Below are positions 15,587-25,900 of a DNA stretch of 46,799 nucleotides, piece by piece (position 1 is the stretch's first letter; every line of letters starts with the position of its first letter). Location of the stretch: positions 1-46,799 of the forward strand of contig JADLCS010000051.1 of NCBI GenBank assembly GCA_020847075.1. The letters are read 5' to 3'. The stretch is from Gammaproteobacteria bacterium (GTDB taxonomy: Bacteria; Pseudomonadota; Gammaproteobacteria; SZUA-140). The notes beneath the pieces were generated by a model, which worked only from the letters and a program-made list of their open reading frames with translations, made no database searches and had not been told where the DNA came from. The translations under genes and the position numbers were made by a program.

Positions 15587-16108
15587 TCAACCGATGAGGG
15601 TGTCGATCGGCGTCAGCGACGCGTCGATGCCCTCGCGCCGGAGGATCTCCAGCGCGGATCTCAGCGGCGCGATGCCCTCCAGCGCCTGCCCCTCGATGTG
15701 CATGATGTAGAGCGGGCGTTCCGCGCTGCCGCCGACCCCGGACTCCAGATTGAGGATATTGAGGCCGGCCTCGGCAAAGGCGCCGACGGCATGCGCGACG
15801 ATGCCGGCGCGGTCGGAACCGGATACCGTGATGCCGACGTCGGGCTCGACATGCTGATGCAAACGTCCCTCGATGCGGTCGACATGCTGCGCCAGACCGA
15901 GCGAGCGGGTGACCGGCTCGACCAGCGCGGCGAGCCGGGCCGCGCCGCCCTCCCACTGCACCATCAGCAGGATGGCGAAGTTCCCGCCCAGGCGCAGCAT
16001 GGAGGCCTCGCCCAGATTGCAGCCGCCGTCGTACAGCGCCGCGGTCAGCCGGGCCACGATCCCGGGGCGATCCTCGCCCACCACCGTCAGCATGAACCAT
16101 CCGCTCAT
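15587..16108 (-). CDS. GcvR-like tandem ACT-domain protein
   Basis: A 173-aa protein with two ACT domains, each beginning with the DRPGIVA / DRAGIVA signature (residues about 12 and 102). This is the arrangement of the glycine-cleavage-system repressor GcvR, which binds glycine and acts through GcvA rather than touching DNA. No gcv gene is near, so the physiological target is uncertain. The ATG at 16108 is preceded by GAGGGGG at suitable spacing; a GTG two codons upstream is also possible. It is tightly packed between the ZIP transporter gene (10 nt) and def (7 nt). Confidence 0.88.
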   Translation of the reverse strand: MSGWFMLTVVGEDRPGIVARLTAALYDGGCNLGEASMLRLGGNFAILLMVQWEGGAARLAALVEPVTRSLGLAQHVDRIEGRLHQHVEPDVGITVSGSDRAGIVAHAVGAFAEAGLNILNLESGVGGSAERPLYIMHIEGQALEGIAPLRSALEILRREGIDASLTPIDTLIG

Positions 16109-16118
16109 GACCACCCCC

Positions 16119-16937
16119 TCAGTGCAGGCTCTTGTGGGCGAAGTAGATCACCGCCACGCCGGCCAGGATCAGGACGATCTGCTGCAGCGTCACCTTCGGC
16201 TGCAGACGCCGGTGCAGGCCCGGGATCAGGTCGGCGACCGCGATATAGATGAAACTGGCCGCGGCCACGGCCAGCACGTACGGCGTCACGTGCTTCAGTT
16301 CCGCCATGCCGAAATAGGCCAGCACGCCGCCCACCACCGTGGTGAGACTAGACAGCAGATTATAATAGAACGCCTTGGCGCGGCTGAATCCGCTGTCGAG
16401 CAGCACGGCGAAGTCGCCCACTTCCTGCGGGATCTCGTGCGTGGCCACGGCCAGGGCGGTGACGACGCCGAGATGGGCGTCGGTGAGGAAGGCCGCCGCG
16501 ATCAGGATGCCGTCGACGAAATTGTGCAGGCCGTCGCCCACCAGGATGAGCATGCCCGCCGCCCTGGGGCCGGAATGCGCGTGACCGTGCGCATGGGCGT
16601 GCCCGCGGTCCGCGCCGTGCTCCGGCGTGTGCGCCTCGCATTCGAACGAGTGGCAGTGCCGCCACAGGATCAGCTTCTCCAGCACGAAGAACCCGAGCAG
16701 GCCGAGCAGCACGGCCAGGCTGATGTCATGGATGTCGCGCACCCCAGGACTCAGCATGGCATGCGGCAACAGCGCCAGGAACGCCGCCCCGAGCAGGGCC
16801 CCGATCGCGAAACTGACCAGATGGGGCAGGATACGCACGCGCCAGGGCTCCGGAGCGAGCAGGAAGGCCGCGGCGGCGATCACGCTGAGCGCGCCGCCGA
16901 GCAGGCAGAACAGGACGATGAGCGCGAGCGTCGTCAT
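16119..16937 (-). CDS. ZIP-family divalent metal transporter
   Basis: A 272-aa inner-membrane protein with eight predicted helices. A cytosolic His-rich loop (ECEAHTPEHGADRGHAHAHGHAHS, here cited in pieces; residues about 98-122) lies between helices III and IV. The metal-site motifs HNFVDGILI in helix IV and HEIPQEVGDF in helix V are intact. This fits the ZIP subfamily that imports Zn2+, Fe2+ or Mn2+. Its start codon overlaps the stop of the ankyrin lipoprotein gene (ATGA), so the two are co-translated. The downstream deformylase and TerC proteins are both metal-dependent or metal-linked, so a metal-homeostasis theme is possible (inference). Confidence 0.92.
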   Translation of the reverse strand: MTTLALIVLFCLLGGALSVIAAAAFLLAPEPWRVRILPHLVSFAIGALLGAAFLALLPHAMLSPGVRDIHDISLAVLLGLLGFFVLEKLILWRHCHSFECEAHTPEHGADRGHAHAHGHAHSGPRAAGMLILVGDGLHNFVDGILIAAAFLTDAHLGVVTALAVATHEIPQEVGDFAVLLDSGFSRAKAFYYNLLSSLTTVVGGVLAYFGMAELKHVTPYVLAVAAASFIYIAVADLIPGLHRRLQPKVTLQQIVLILAGVAVIYFAHKSLH

Positions 16938-17737
16938 GCGCCGGCGTCGGGCCGCGCGGGCGTCGCCCGCAGCGCCTCCTCGAGCACGCGCATCACCTCC
17001 GTACGATCCTTCTTGCGCGCCCAGGTCATGGCCGTCTCGCCGTCGTTGTTCTGCGCGTTCACGTCGGCGCCACGCGCCAGCAGCAGTTCGACGATGGACA
17101 GATGGCCCTGCCGGGCCGCGCGCATCAGCGCGGTCTGCCCGTCGCGCGTGCGGACGTCGACGTCGGCACCGCGCTCGATCAGCAGCCGCGCGCTGGCCTC
17201 ATGGCCGATATAGGCCGCCGTCATCAGCGCGGTGAGCCCGTTCTGGTTCCGATCGTTGACCTGCGCGCCATGATCGAGCAACAGGCGGACCAGGTCCGGC
17301 CGGTCGCTCAGCGGCATGATGATGAGAGCGGTATTGCCTATGGCGTCGCGCATGTCCACCCGGGCGCCGCGCCCGAGCAGCGCGTTCACCAGGTCCGGAT
17401 AATCGCCGGAGACCGCCAGCATCAGGGGCGTGACCCCGAGTTCGCCCTTGGCGTTGACGTCCGCGTCGTGCTCGAGCAGCAGCCAGGCGATGTCCGGATG
17501 ACCCTTGCGGATCGCGACATCGAGCACCGGCTCCTGGGCGCGATTGCGCGCATTGACGTCGGCCCCCTGCGCGAGCAGGGCCTCGACCCCGGCGCGGTCG
17601 CCGCGGTTCACCGCGTCGACCAGCGGCGGATTGCTGCAGGCCGCCACGGCCGCGCAACAGACCAGGAGGAACAGGAGACGCCACGGCCGCGGGGACGCCG
17701 GCCGGCGCGAGGGACGGGGACTCTGTACGCCAATCAT
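16934..17737 (-). CDS. Ankyrin-repeat lipoprotein
   Basis: A 267-aa protein. The N-terminal signal LLFLLVCCAAVAAC ends in a VAAC lipobox. Seven ankyrin repeats follow (GADVNARN.., ADVNAKGELGVTPLML, GARVDMRDAIGNTALI, GAQVNDRNQNGLTALM, GADVDVRTRDGQTALM, GADVNAQNNDGETAMTWA), making a periplasmic protein-interaction scaffold. The ATG at 17737 gives a normal signal length and has GGAG upstream; an ATG at 17767 is in frame but has no ribosome-binding site. First gene of the operon with the ZIP transporter, overlapping it by 4 nt. Confidence 0.87.
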   Translation of the reverse strand: MIGVQSPRPSRRPASPRPWRLLFLLVCCAAVAACSNPPLVDAVNRGDRAGVEALLAQGADVNARNRAQEPVLDVAIRKGHPDIAWLLLEHDADVNAKGELGVTPLMLAVSGDYPDLVNALLGRGARVDMRDAIGNTALIIMPLSDRPDLVRLLLDHGAQVNDRNQNGLTALMTAAYIGHEASARLLIERGADVDVRTRDGQTALMRAARQGHLSIVELLLARGADVNAQNNDGETAMTWARKKDRTEVMRVLEEALRATPARPDAGA

Positions 17738-17785
17738 GGACGGAGCGCTCCGGATAAGGTCAGGCATTCTACAATGAAAAATACA

Positions 17786-17907
17786 GGACTGAGGACTAAG
17801 GACTAAGGGCTGAGTAAAAAAACAACTCTCTATTCGGGGAAATTGGGGAAATCCAGGGGTTGGACTTCCGGGTTTTACTGAGCCTTGGTCCTTAGCCCTT
17901 AGTCCCA
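17786..17907. repeat. inverted pair of GGACTAA heptamer tracts with CTGAGTAAAA boxes
   Basis: The left arm 17786-17819 reads GGACTGA-GGACTAA-GGACTAA-GGGCTGA-GTAAAA on the plus strand. The right arm 17873-17907 is the same design on the minus strand (GGGACTAAGGGCTAAGGACC.. then CTCAGTAAAA). They flank about 53 bases. The right arm starts 11 nt after the pgeF stop, on pgeF's coding strand. The transcript could fold into a long imperfect hairpin. No coding sequence is seen here. Confidence 0.75.
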
Positions 17908-17918
17908 AGCCCTATATT

Positions 17919-18734
17919 TCAATATTCCCTCCAGATCAGACTCGCCATGCGCCCGGTCACGCCGTCGCGGCGATAGGAATAGAAGCGCGCGGCATCGCGA
18001 TGGGTGCACTCGCCGCCGCCATAGACCTCGGTGACGCCCGCCGCCCGCAGCCGCCGGCGCGCGAGCCGATAGAGATCCGCCAGCCAGCGGCCGGCCGGTG
18101 ACGGGCGGAAGGCCGCGGCGGCGTCCGCGTCCGCGGCGAGGAAGACGGCGCGCACCTCCTCGCCGACCTCGAAGGCCTGCGGCCCGATGGCCGGACCCAG
18201 CCAGGCGATGCCGGAATCGCCGAGCGCGCGAACGGCGGCCTCGATCACGCCGGCGGCGAGGCCGCGCCAACCCGCATGGATCGCGGCCACGGTGCCGCCG
18301 TCGCGCGCGCACAGCAGCACCGGCAGGCAATCGGCGGTCAACACCGCGCACACCCGGCCCGGGTCACGGGCGACGGCGGCGTCGGCCCGCACGCCCGGTC
18401 GCCAGTCGGCGGCGTCGATGACACCGGCGCCGTGCACCTGCTCCAGCCAGCAGGGCTCGACCGGCACGCCGGCCGCACGCGCCAGCCGGTCGCGGTTCTC
18501 GCGCACCCGTTCCGGATCGTCCCCGACGTGCAGCGCCAGATTCAGCCCCGCGTACGCCCCGCGGCTCACGCCGCCCGCGCGCAGGCTGGTCAGCGCCCGT
18601 ACCCCCGCCGGCGCCGGCCAGTCGGGCGTGATCCACCGCGGCGCCGATGGCCCGGCGGCGCCGTCCCGCCCGATCGTGGCCTGTTCGGTGGTTCGCGGCG
18701 ATGCGGCATCGCCCCGCTCGTCCCGTGGCGCCAT
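17919..18734 (-). CDS. pgeF: Peptidoglycan editing factor / multicopper-oxidase-like YfiH family
   Basis: A 271-aa protein of the laccase-domain (YfiH/RlmL-neighbour) family. The zinc-site and active-site motifs are present: WLEQVHGAGV with His, TADCLPVLLCA with Cys, HAGWRGLAAGV with His, and GGGECTHRD. E. coli PgeF removes mis-incorporated Ser from cell-wall precursors, and family members also have purine-nucleoside phosphorylase activity. The ATG at 18734 has AGGAG six bases upstream, which supports it even though it adds about 30 low-complexity residues before the conserved start (WITPDWPAPAGVRAL). Confidence 0.92.
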   Translation of the reverse strand: MAPRDERGDAASPRTTEQATIGRDGAAGPSAPRWITPDWPAPAGVRALTSLRAGGVSRGAYAGLNLALHVGDDPERVRENRDRLARAAGVPVEPCWLEQVHGAGVIDAADWRPGVRADAAVARDPGRVCAVLTADCLPVLLCARDGGTVAAIHAGWRGLAAGVIEAAVRALGDSGIAWLGPAIGPQAFEVGEEVRAVFLAADADAAAAFRPSPAGRWLADLYRLARRRLRAAGVTEVYGGGECTHRDAARFYSYRRDGVTGRMASLIWREY

Positions 18735-18847
18735 GGAAAACTCCTGTATTCGAGCCCGGCGGTTGAATCAATCGTCGATACGGCGCAGGGCGGGCGCGTA
18801 TCCAACGACTCGCGGCATGGCGGATGTCATGACGGCGGCGGCCCCGC

Positions 18848-18878
18848 TTGACCTTCCAGCCATGGAAAGGTTTAGCAT
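18848..18878 (+). promoter_or_regulatory. CueR-type promoter/operator of copA
   Basis: -35 TTGACC (18848-18853) and -10 TAGCAT (18873-18878) are separated by 19 nt, the over-long spacer typical of MerR-family activators. The spacer holds a dyad ACCTTCC-N6-GGAAAGGT (18851-18871) of the kind bound by CueR. The predicted start is near 18885, giving a leader of about 29 nt to copA. It aligns base for base with the copZ promoter at 22204-22234. Confidence 0.85.
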
Positions 18879-18913
18879 ACAGGCTATAGCGCAGCAACGC
18901 GAGGAAACGGATC

Positions 18914-21424
<2,511 letters not shown>

Positions 21425-21443
21425 AACCACGGGAGAAACGCCC

Positions 21444-21893
21444 ATGAATATCGGTGACGCGGCCAGGGCCTCGGGGGTCTCGGCCAAGATGATCCGCTAT
21501 TATGAATCGGTCGGACTGATCCCGTCGGCGACCCGCACCGATTCGGGTTACCGTTCCTACGCCGACGCGGACGTGCATAGGCTGCGCTTCATCCGGCGTT
21601 CCCGCGATCTGGGATTCTCGGTCACGGAGATCCATAACCTGCTCGGACTGTGGCGCGACCGTTCCCGCAAGAGCGCCGACGTCAAGCGCGTCGCGCAGCA
21701 GCACATCGCCGACCTCCGGCGTCGTATCGACGATTTGCAGCAGATGGCCGACACCCTGCAGACGCTGGTGGCATGCTGTGCGGGCAATGACCGGCCCGAT
21801 TGTCCGATCCTGGCCAACCTCGAAAGACCCGGGCACGCGGTTACGGCGACGCGCAAAAAGCGCCGACCGCGATCCCCCCTGACGCAACGCTGA
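21444..21893 (+). CDS. cueR: Cu(I)-responsive MerR-family regulator CueR
   Basis: A 149-aa activator. The N-terminal winged helix (MNIGDAARASGVSAKMIRYYESVGLIP-type) is followed by a long dimerisation coiled coil (about 75-110). The C-terminal metal loop CCAGNDRPDCPIL holds the two Cys that bind Cu+ in CueR. The basic C-terminal extension (KKRRPRS) beyond the metal loop is longer than in E. coli CueR (135 aa). CueR distorts 19-bp-spacer promoters when it binds Cu+; two such promoters occur in this window. Being second in the copA operon, it would be induced by its own activity. Confidence 0.95.
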   Translation: MNIGDAARASGVSAKMIRYYESVGLIPSATRTDSGYRSYADADVHRLRFIRRSRDLGFSVTEIHNLLGLWRDRSRKSADVKRVAQQHIADLRRRIDDLQQMADTLQTLVACCAGNDRPDCPILANLERPGHAVTATRKKRRPRSPLTQR

Positions 21894-21980
21894 CCGCGCC
21901 ACGACCCGCCGCCCCGTCCCGAGCCGCGGCGTGCGGGTCGCCTGCCGCAAGAGGCGCGGACAGACGATGGCGGTCTCACA

Positions 21981-22175
21981 TCAGGGTGCGCGCGGCGGGA
22001 ACCCCGCCTCCCGCAGGACGGCCGCGAGCCGCTCCGGCGAGGCGGACGATTCGACCTCGACCCGCCTGCTGGGCGGGTCGGCCGTCACCCGCGCCTCCGC
22101 ATCCACCGACTGGATCGCCCTGGTCACGCTGCGAGCGCAGCCGCCGCAGGTCATGTTGTCGATATGGAATTGCAT
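21981..22175 (-). CDS. copZ: CopZ-like copper chaperone (single HMA domain)
   Basis: A 64-aa soluble metallochaperone with the metal loop MTCGGCARSV near the N-terminus and the usual beta-alpha-beta-beta-alpha-beta pattern (VTRAIQSVDAEARV, RRVEVESSASPERLAAVLREAGF). It passes Cu+ to CopA-type pumps. It converges with cueR. The start has GGAGG seven bases upstream. Its promoter (22204-22234) has the same CueR-type design as copA. Confidence 0.92.
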   Translation of the reverse strand: MQFHIDNMTCGGCARSVTRAIQSVDAEARVTADPPSRRVEVESSASPERLAAVLREAGFPPRAP

Positions 22176-22203
22176 GAAGACCTCCGAAGAAAATCACCGG
22201 AAC

Positions 22204-22234
22204 AGCGTAGGCCTTGCCACCGTGGGAAGGTCAA
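22204..22234 (-). promoter_or_regulatory. CueR-type promoter/operator of copZ
   Basis: On the minus strand, -35 TTGACC (22234-22229), a 19-nt spacer starting TTCCC and containing GGCAAGG, and -10 TACGCT (22209-22204). It shares TTGACCTTCC and the AAGG half-site at identical spacing with the copA promoter. The predicted leader is about 22 nt. Confidence 0.8.
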
Positions 22235-22401
22235 GGGCCGGATCATCTCCGCATCGGCGCCATACCCGCCGCGGCATCGCATGACAGGCCATGACTGCGC
22301 CGGGCGCACAGGTGCGTCCGCACGCCCCGGATACGGATCCCACACGCCTTCTCCACGGTGATCCGCCACGCGGCCGCGCACGGCCCACACAGGACGTCGG
22401 C

Positions 22402-22430
22402 TATACTCGCTCCGCTGCTGCCACTATAAT
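22402..22430 (+). promoter_or_regulatory. candidate -10 elements for ppx
   Basis: Two -10-like hexamers, TATACT (22402-22407) and a perfect TATAAT (22425-22430), precede ppx. No clear -35 is visible for either. If the second is used, transcription would begin only about 7 nt before the chosen ATG, giving an almost leaderless mRNA. Confidence 0.4.
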
Positions 22431-22443
22431 GCGGCTGCATTCC

Positions 22444-23967
22444 ATGAACACCGTGACGCAGAACGCCGCGCCCCCGGGCGCCTCCGAGCAGATCGCCGCC
22501 GTCGATCTCGGCTCCAACAGTTTTCACATGGTCATCGCGCAGATGCACGCCGGCGGCTTCAAGCTGATCGATCGCCTGCGCGAGCCGGTGCGCCTCGCCG
22601 ACGGACTCGACAAGGCGCGCACTCTGGGCGCGGAGGTACAGGAGCGCGCCCTGCTCTGTCTCGGCCGTTTCGGCCAGCGCCTGGCCGGGCTGCCCGCCGG
22701 AAACGTGCGCATCGTCGGCACCAATACCCTGCGCAGCGCGAAAAACGCCGCGGATTTCCTCGAACGCGCGGAACACGCCCTGGGCTATCCGATCGAGATC
22801 ATCTCCGGCATCGAGGAGGCGCGCCTGATCTACAGCGGCGTCGCGCACAGCCTGGCCTCCGACGGCGACAGCAACCGCCTGGTCGTGGACATCGGCGGTG
22901 GCAGCACCGAGATGATCATCGGCCGCGGCTTCGCCCCGATCCTGATGGAAAGCCTCTATATGGGCTGCGTCACCCACACCGGCCGCTTCTTTCCCGACGG
23001 CAGGATCACCGCCTCCTGCATCGACCGCGCCCTGCTCGAGGCCCGCGTCGAACTCGAACCCAAGATCGAGACCTATCGCGAGGAAGGCTGGGCCAGCGCC
23101 ATCGGCGCCTCCGGCACCGTCCTCGCCATCAACCGCATCCTCGCCGTCAACGGCTGGGGCAAGGACGGCATCACCCTCGCCGGCCTGCTCAGGCTGATCG
23201 ACGCCATGCTCAAGGCGGGCAGCGTCGATCTGCTCCGGCTCGAGGGGCTGAGCCGCGAGCGCGCCGCGATCCTGCCCGGCGGCGCGATGATCCTGTTCGC
23301 GGTGATCGAGGGGCTCGGCATCGACAGGATGCTGGTCTCCGACGGCGCGCTACGCGAAGGGCTGCTGTACGATCTGGTCGGACGCCATCACCGCGGGGAT
23401 GTGCGCGAGGCCAGCGTGTCCACGCTGGCCTCGCACTACCATGTGGACCCGGAACACGCCGCGCGCGTCGAGGACACCGCGCTGAAGTGCCTGGCGCAGA
23501 TCGCCCGGGACTGGAAACTGGACGAGAAGGCGGACGGGCCTTGGCTGCGCTGGGCCGCGCGCCTGCACGAGATCGGCCTCGACATCGCCCACAGCCATTA
23601 CCAGAAACACGGCGCCTACGTGATCGCGCACGCGGACCTCGCCGGCTTCTCGTTTCAGCAGCAGCAACTGCTCGCCTCGCTAGTGCTCGCCCACCGGCGC
23701 AAGTTCCCCGCGCGCGCCTTCAAGGAGCTGAAGAGCCTGTGGGGCAAACAGGCCGAACGCCTCGCGCTGCTGCTGCGCCTCGCCGCCGTGCTGCACCGCA
23801 GCCGCGGCGCGGCCCCGCTGCCCGAGTTCGCGCTGGCGGGCGACAAGCGGCGGCTGTCGCTGCGCCTGCCCGCCGGCTGGCTCGACGCGCATCCGCTCAC
23901 CCGCACCGACCTGGAGCGCGAGGCGCAGTATCTCGCCCAGATCGACGTGACGCTGGAGTTCGGTTAG
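22444..23967 (+). CDS. ppx: Exopolyphosphatase Ppx/GppA family
   Basis: A 507-aa enzyme that releases phosphate from the ends of polyphosphate; family members also hydrolyse pppGpp. The N-terminal actin-like ATPase fold has the phosphate-1 loop AAVDLGSNSFHMVI and the phosphate-2 motif DIGGGSTEMIIG. The region GASGTVLAINRIL and the C-terminal HD-like helical domain (HYHVDPEHAARVE, RLHEIGLDIAHSHYQKHG) fit E. coli Ppx. The length is normal. The start is the ATG at 22444; an ATG at 22429 is in frame but overlaps the -10 element. Together with Ppk in this window it completes a polyphosphate cycle, although the two genes are 15 kb apart. Confidence 0.94.
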   Translation: MNTVTQNAAPPGASEQIAAVDLGSNSFHMVIAQMHAGGFKLIDRLREPVRLADGLDKARTLGAEVQERALLCLGRFGQRLAGLPAGNVRIVGTNTLRSAKNAADFLERAEHALGYPIEIISGIEEARLIYSGVAHSLASDGDSNRLVVDIGGGSTEMIIGRGFAPILMESLYMGCVTHTGRFFPDGRITASCIDRALLEARVELEPKIETYREEGWASAIGASGTVLAINRILAVNGWGKDGITLAGLLRLIDAMLKAGSVDLLRLEGLSRERAAILPGGAMILFAVIEGLGIDRMLVSDGALREGLLYDLVGRHHRGDVREASVSTLASHYHVDPEHAARVEDTALKCLAQIARDWKLDEKADGPWLRWAARLHEIGLDIAHSHYQKHGAYVIAHADLAGFSFQQQQLLASLVLAHRRKFPARAFKELKSLWGKQAERLALLLRLAAVLHRSRGAAPLPEFALAGDKRRLSLRLPAGWLDAHPLTRTDLEREAQYLAQIDVTLEFG

Positions 23968-23970
23968 GTC

Positions 23971-24087
23971 GAGACTGAGTAAAACGCTATATCTAGGGCG
24001 TCGTAGGTTGGGCTGAGCGCAGCGAAGCCCAACGAAACGATGCGCAGTGCCCCGATGTTGGGCTGCGCTGCGCTCAGCCCAACCTAC
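23971..24087. repeat. CTGAGTAAAA box plus REP pair (GTAGGTTGGGCTGAGC type)
   Basis: Directly after the ppx stop comes GAGACTGAGTAAAACG (23971-23986), the box shared with other intergenic repeats here. It is followed by two convergent REP units: GTAGGTTGGGCTGAGC..AAGCCCAAC (24003-24033) and its inverse (24057-24087). Such palindromes are typical of RAYT-associated REP/BIME elements. The rest of the gap to 24180 shows nothing further. Confidence 0.85.
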
Positions 24088-24179
24088 AGCGACTGGACGC
24101 CCACCTGATCCACTGTCGATGGACGGCGCAGCGCTCAGTACTGGAGTCCGGCTGAGCGCGGTCCCGGCGCCGCGGCGAC

Positions 24180-24623
24180 TCAGTGGTAGCCGATGCCCAT
24201 CACGTAATCGCGCAGCAAGGCCTCTTCGTATTCCGCCTCCTCGAGCAGGGCGAGCAGGACATCGCGCGCGCTGACGACGCCCCATGGCCGGGCTTCCGGA
24301 TCGATGACCGGGATATGGACGCGTCGCTGCGCCTTCATCCGTTCCCACACCACGCGCAGATCCTCGCCGGGCCGGCAGAAGGTCACCGCCGGGTTCATCA
24401 GCGCCGCCACGGTCGTCGCGCGCACGTCGCCCCCGCAGTACGCGACATGGCGGACGACGTCCGTTTTGGTGATGACGCCGACCATGACGCCGCCGCCGTC
24501 GCACACGACGACGAGATTGATCCGCGCCTCGCGCAGGAGATTCGCCGCCTCCGTCACCAGGGCCTCCGCCCGGAGGGTCGCCAGACGCCCCCTGGCCGCC
24601 GCCTCGATCCTTTCCACACGCAT
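24180..24623 (-). CDS. CBS-pair domain protein
   Basis: A 147-aa protein made of a single Bateman module. The first CBS domain holds INLVVVCDGGGVMVGVITKTDVVRHV, and the second holds MKAQRRVHIPVIDPEARPWGVVSARDVLLAL. Such standalone pairs bind adenine nucleotides and modulate partners. A conserved AYCGGDVRATT segment lies between the domains. The open frame runs up to 24824, but the ATG at 24623 has a very strong GGAGGAGGG upstream, and the upstream part is the remnant of another gene. Partner unknown. Confidence 0.88.
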   Translation of the reverse strand: MRVERIEAAARGRLATLRAEALVTEAANLLREARINLVVVCDGGGVMVGVITKTDVVRHVAYCGGDVRATTVAALMNPAVTFCRPGEDLRVVWERMKAQRRVHIPVIDPEARPWGVVSARDVLLALLEEAEYEEALLRDYVMGIGYH

Positions 24624-24696
24624 CTGCCGCCCTCCTCCCGCCTGGATTCCCCACGCCGGCGACACCCTCGCCCCCGTCCGCATGAGTATACCGCCC

Positions 24697-24792
24697 TTAG
24701 GACCGGGCGGCCGCGTGGGACTGCAGGTCGGGCGGGGGCGCGCAGGCGATGAGCCTCTCGCGGCCGCTGCGCGGATGCGGAAACCGCAATCG
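24697..24792 (-). pseudogene. 3'-end remnant of an RluA-family gene
   Basis: About 31 codons on the minus strand read LRFPHPRSGRERLIACAPPPDLQ and then HAAARS before a TAA at 24699-24697. This closely matches the C-terminus of the intact RluA-like protein next door (LRFPHPGTGCERVITCEPPPLL). The DNA matches at about 80% over some 40 nt, offset 264 nt. Everything upstream is missing, and the fragment begins exactly at the REP element. It looks like a decayed tandem copy truncated at the REP. Confidence 0.7.
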
Positions 24793-24869
24793 TAGCTTGG
24801 GCTCAATGAAATAAAGCCCAACATGACCCGGCCGGGGCGTTGGGCTTCGCGTTGCTCAGCCCAAGCTAT
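24792..24869. repeat. REP palindrome pair, diverged
   Basis: GTAGCTTGGGCTCAATG at the left end and AGCCCAAGCTAT at the right end form a long inverted repeat. Inner AAGCCCAACATG and GCGTTGGGCTT copies make the usual two-unit BIME. It is diverged from the copies at 24003 and 37169 (GTAGCTTG instead of GTAGGTTG). The stretch 24870-24957 holds no recognisable feature. Confidence 0.8.
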
Positions 24870-24957
24870 ACTCTAAAAACCGTTTCGCTACACATCCCGG
24901 CGAACGCAACGGCTATTTCAGAATGGCCAGGGGTATCGGAAGCCCCCGGGCCCGGAC

Positions 24958-25887
24958 TCAACCTCCAGACTCTTCCTCGGCAACCCGCAACAGCGGCGGC
25001 GGTTCGCACGTAATGACCCTCTCGCACCCGGTGCCCGGATGCGGAAACCGCAGTTCGGCGGAATGCAGCCGATAGCCCGGATCGCCGGGCAGGGCGCGCG
25101 CGCCGGGCGCGGGCCGGCCGCCTGAAACATACAGCGGATCGCCGACCAGCGGATGTCCGGCCGCCGCCAGATGGATACGGATCTGGTGAGGCCGGCCGGT
25201 GGCGATGTCCACGTCGCACAGGAACGCGTCCGCGCGCCGCTCCAGCACCGTGACCCGCGAATGCGCCGGCTTGCCGTCGGGCGCGGCGGCATGGACCGTA
25301 CCGAGCACGGCGTGCGGCACCGGGCCGATGGGGGCGGTGATGGTCAGTTCGTCCCACGCGGGGAGGCCGCGCGCGAGCGCGCGGTAACGTTTGCCGACCG
25401 CCGGTGTCGACCACCGCCCGCTCAGGCTCGCCCGCGCGGCGGGCGTGCGCGCGCACAGCACCAGCCCCGAGGTCCAGCGCCCGAGACGATGCAGCGGCGC
25501 GGCGTCCGGCGCATAACGCTGCACTTGATGCAGGAGCGTCGCCTCCAGAAAGTCCGCGCCGGGCAGGGTCGGAAGCCCGGCCGGCTTGTCCACCGCCAGC
25601 AGATCCTCGTCCTCGTACAGGACGGCGAAGGACCGCGGCGCCGCGGGCTCGACCCAGGGCGGACGCCGCCAGACCAGTTCGCCGCCCCGGCGCAGCACGC
25701 GATCCGGCGGCGCGGGCCGGCCGTCGACCAGCACCCGCCCGGCGGCGATGCGCTCCGTCCATTCCGCCGCCGCGGTGTGGCGGTAACGACGCGCGAGATA
25801 CTCCAGCAGGCGCACGCCGTCCGCCTCCGGGCCGAGCCTCTCGCGATAGTCGTAGCCCCGGTTGAGACGCGCGTCCGCGGCGCTCAT
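24958..25887 (-). CDS. RluA-family pseudouridine synthase-like protein, catalytic Asp replaced
   Basis: A 309-aa protein with an S4-like N-terminal region (RIAAGRVLVDGRPAPPDRVLRRGGELVW) and the RluA catalytic fold (LYEDEDLLAVDKPAGLPTLP, later GRPHQIRIHLAAAGHPLVGDPLY). The active-site motif, HRLDxxTSG in RluA, reads HRLGRWTSG: Gly136 (codon GGG, 25482-25480) stands where the catalytic Asp should be. Since that Asp is essential in characterised members, the protein may be inactive on uridine or have another role such as RNA binding. The ATG at 25887 is a reasonable start. It ends 14 nt after the ABC exporter gene on the same strand. Confidence 0.88.
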   Translation of the reverse strand: MSAADARLNRGYDYRERLGPEADGVRLLEYLARRYRHTAAAEWTERIAAGRVLVDGRPAPPDRVLRRGGELVWRRPPWVEPAAPRSFAVLYEDEDLLAVDKPAGLPTLPGADFLEATLLHQVQRYAPDAAPLHRLGRWTSGLVLCARTPAARASLSGRWSTPAVGKRYRALARGLPAWDELTITAPIGPVPHAVLGTVHAAAPDGKPAHSRVTVLERRADAFLCDVDIATGRPHQIRIHLAAAGHPLVGDPLYVSGGRPAPGARALPGDPGYRLHSAELRFPHPGTGCERVITCEPPPLLRVAEEESGG

Positions 25888-25900
25888 CGGGAGTGCCCCC

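Noticed and set aside
17737-17767. Upstream ATG at 17767 as start of the ankyrin gene
   Set aside because: No ribosome-binding site and it would lengthen the signal peptide's N-region unusually.
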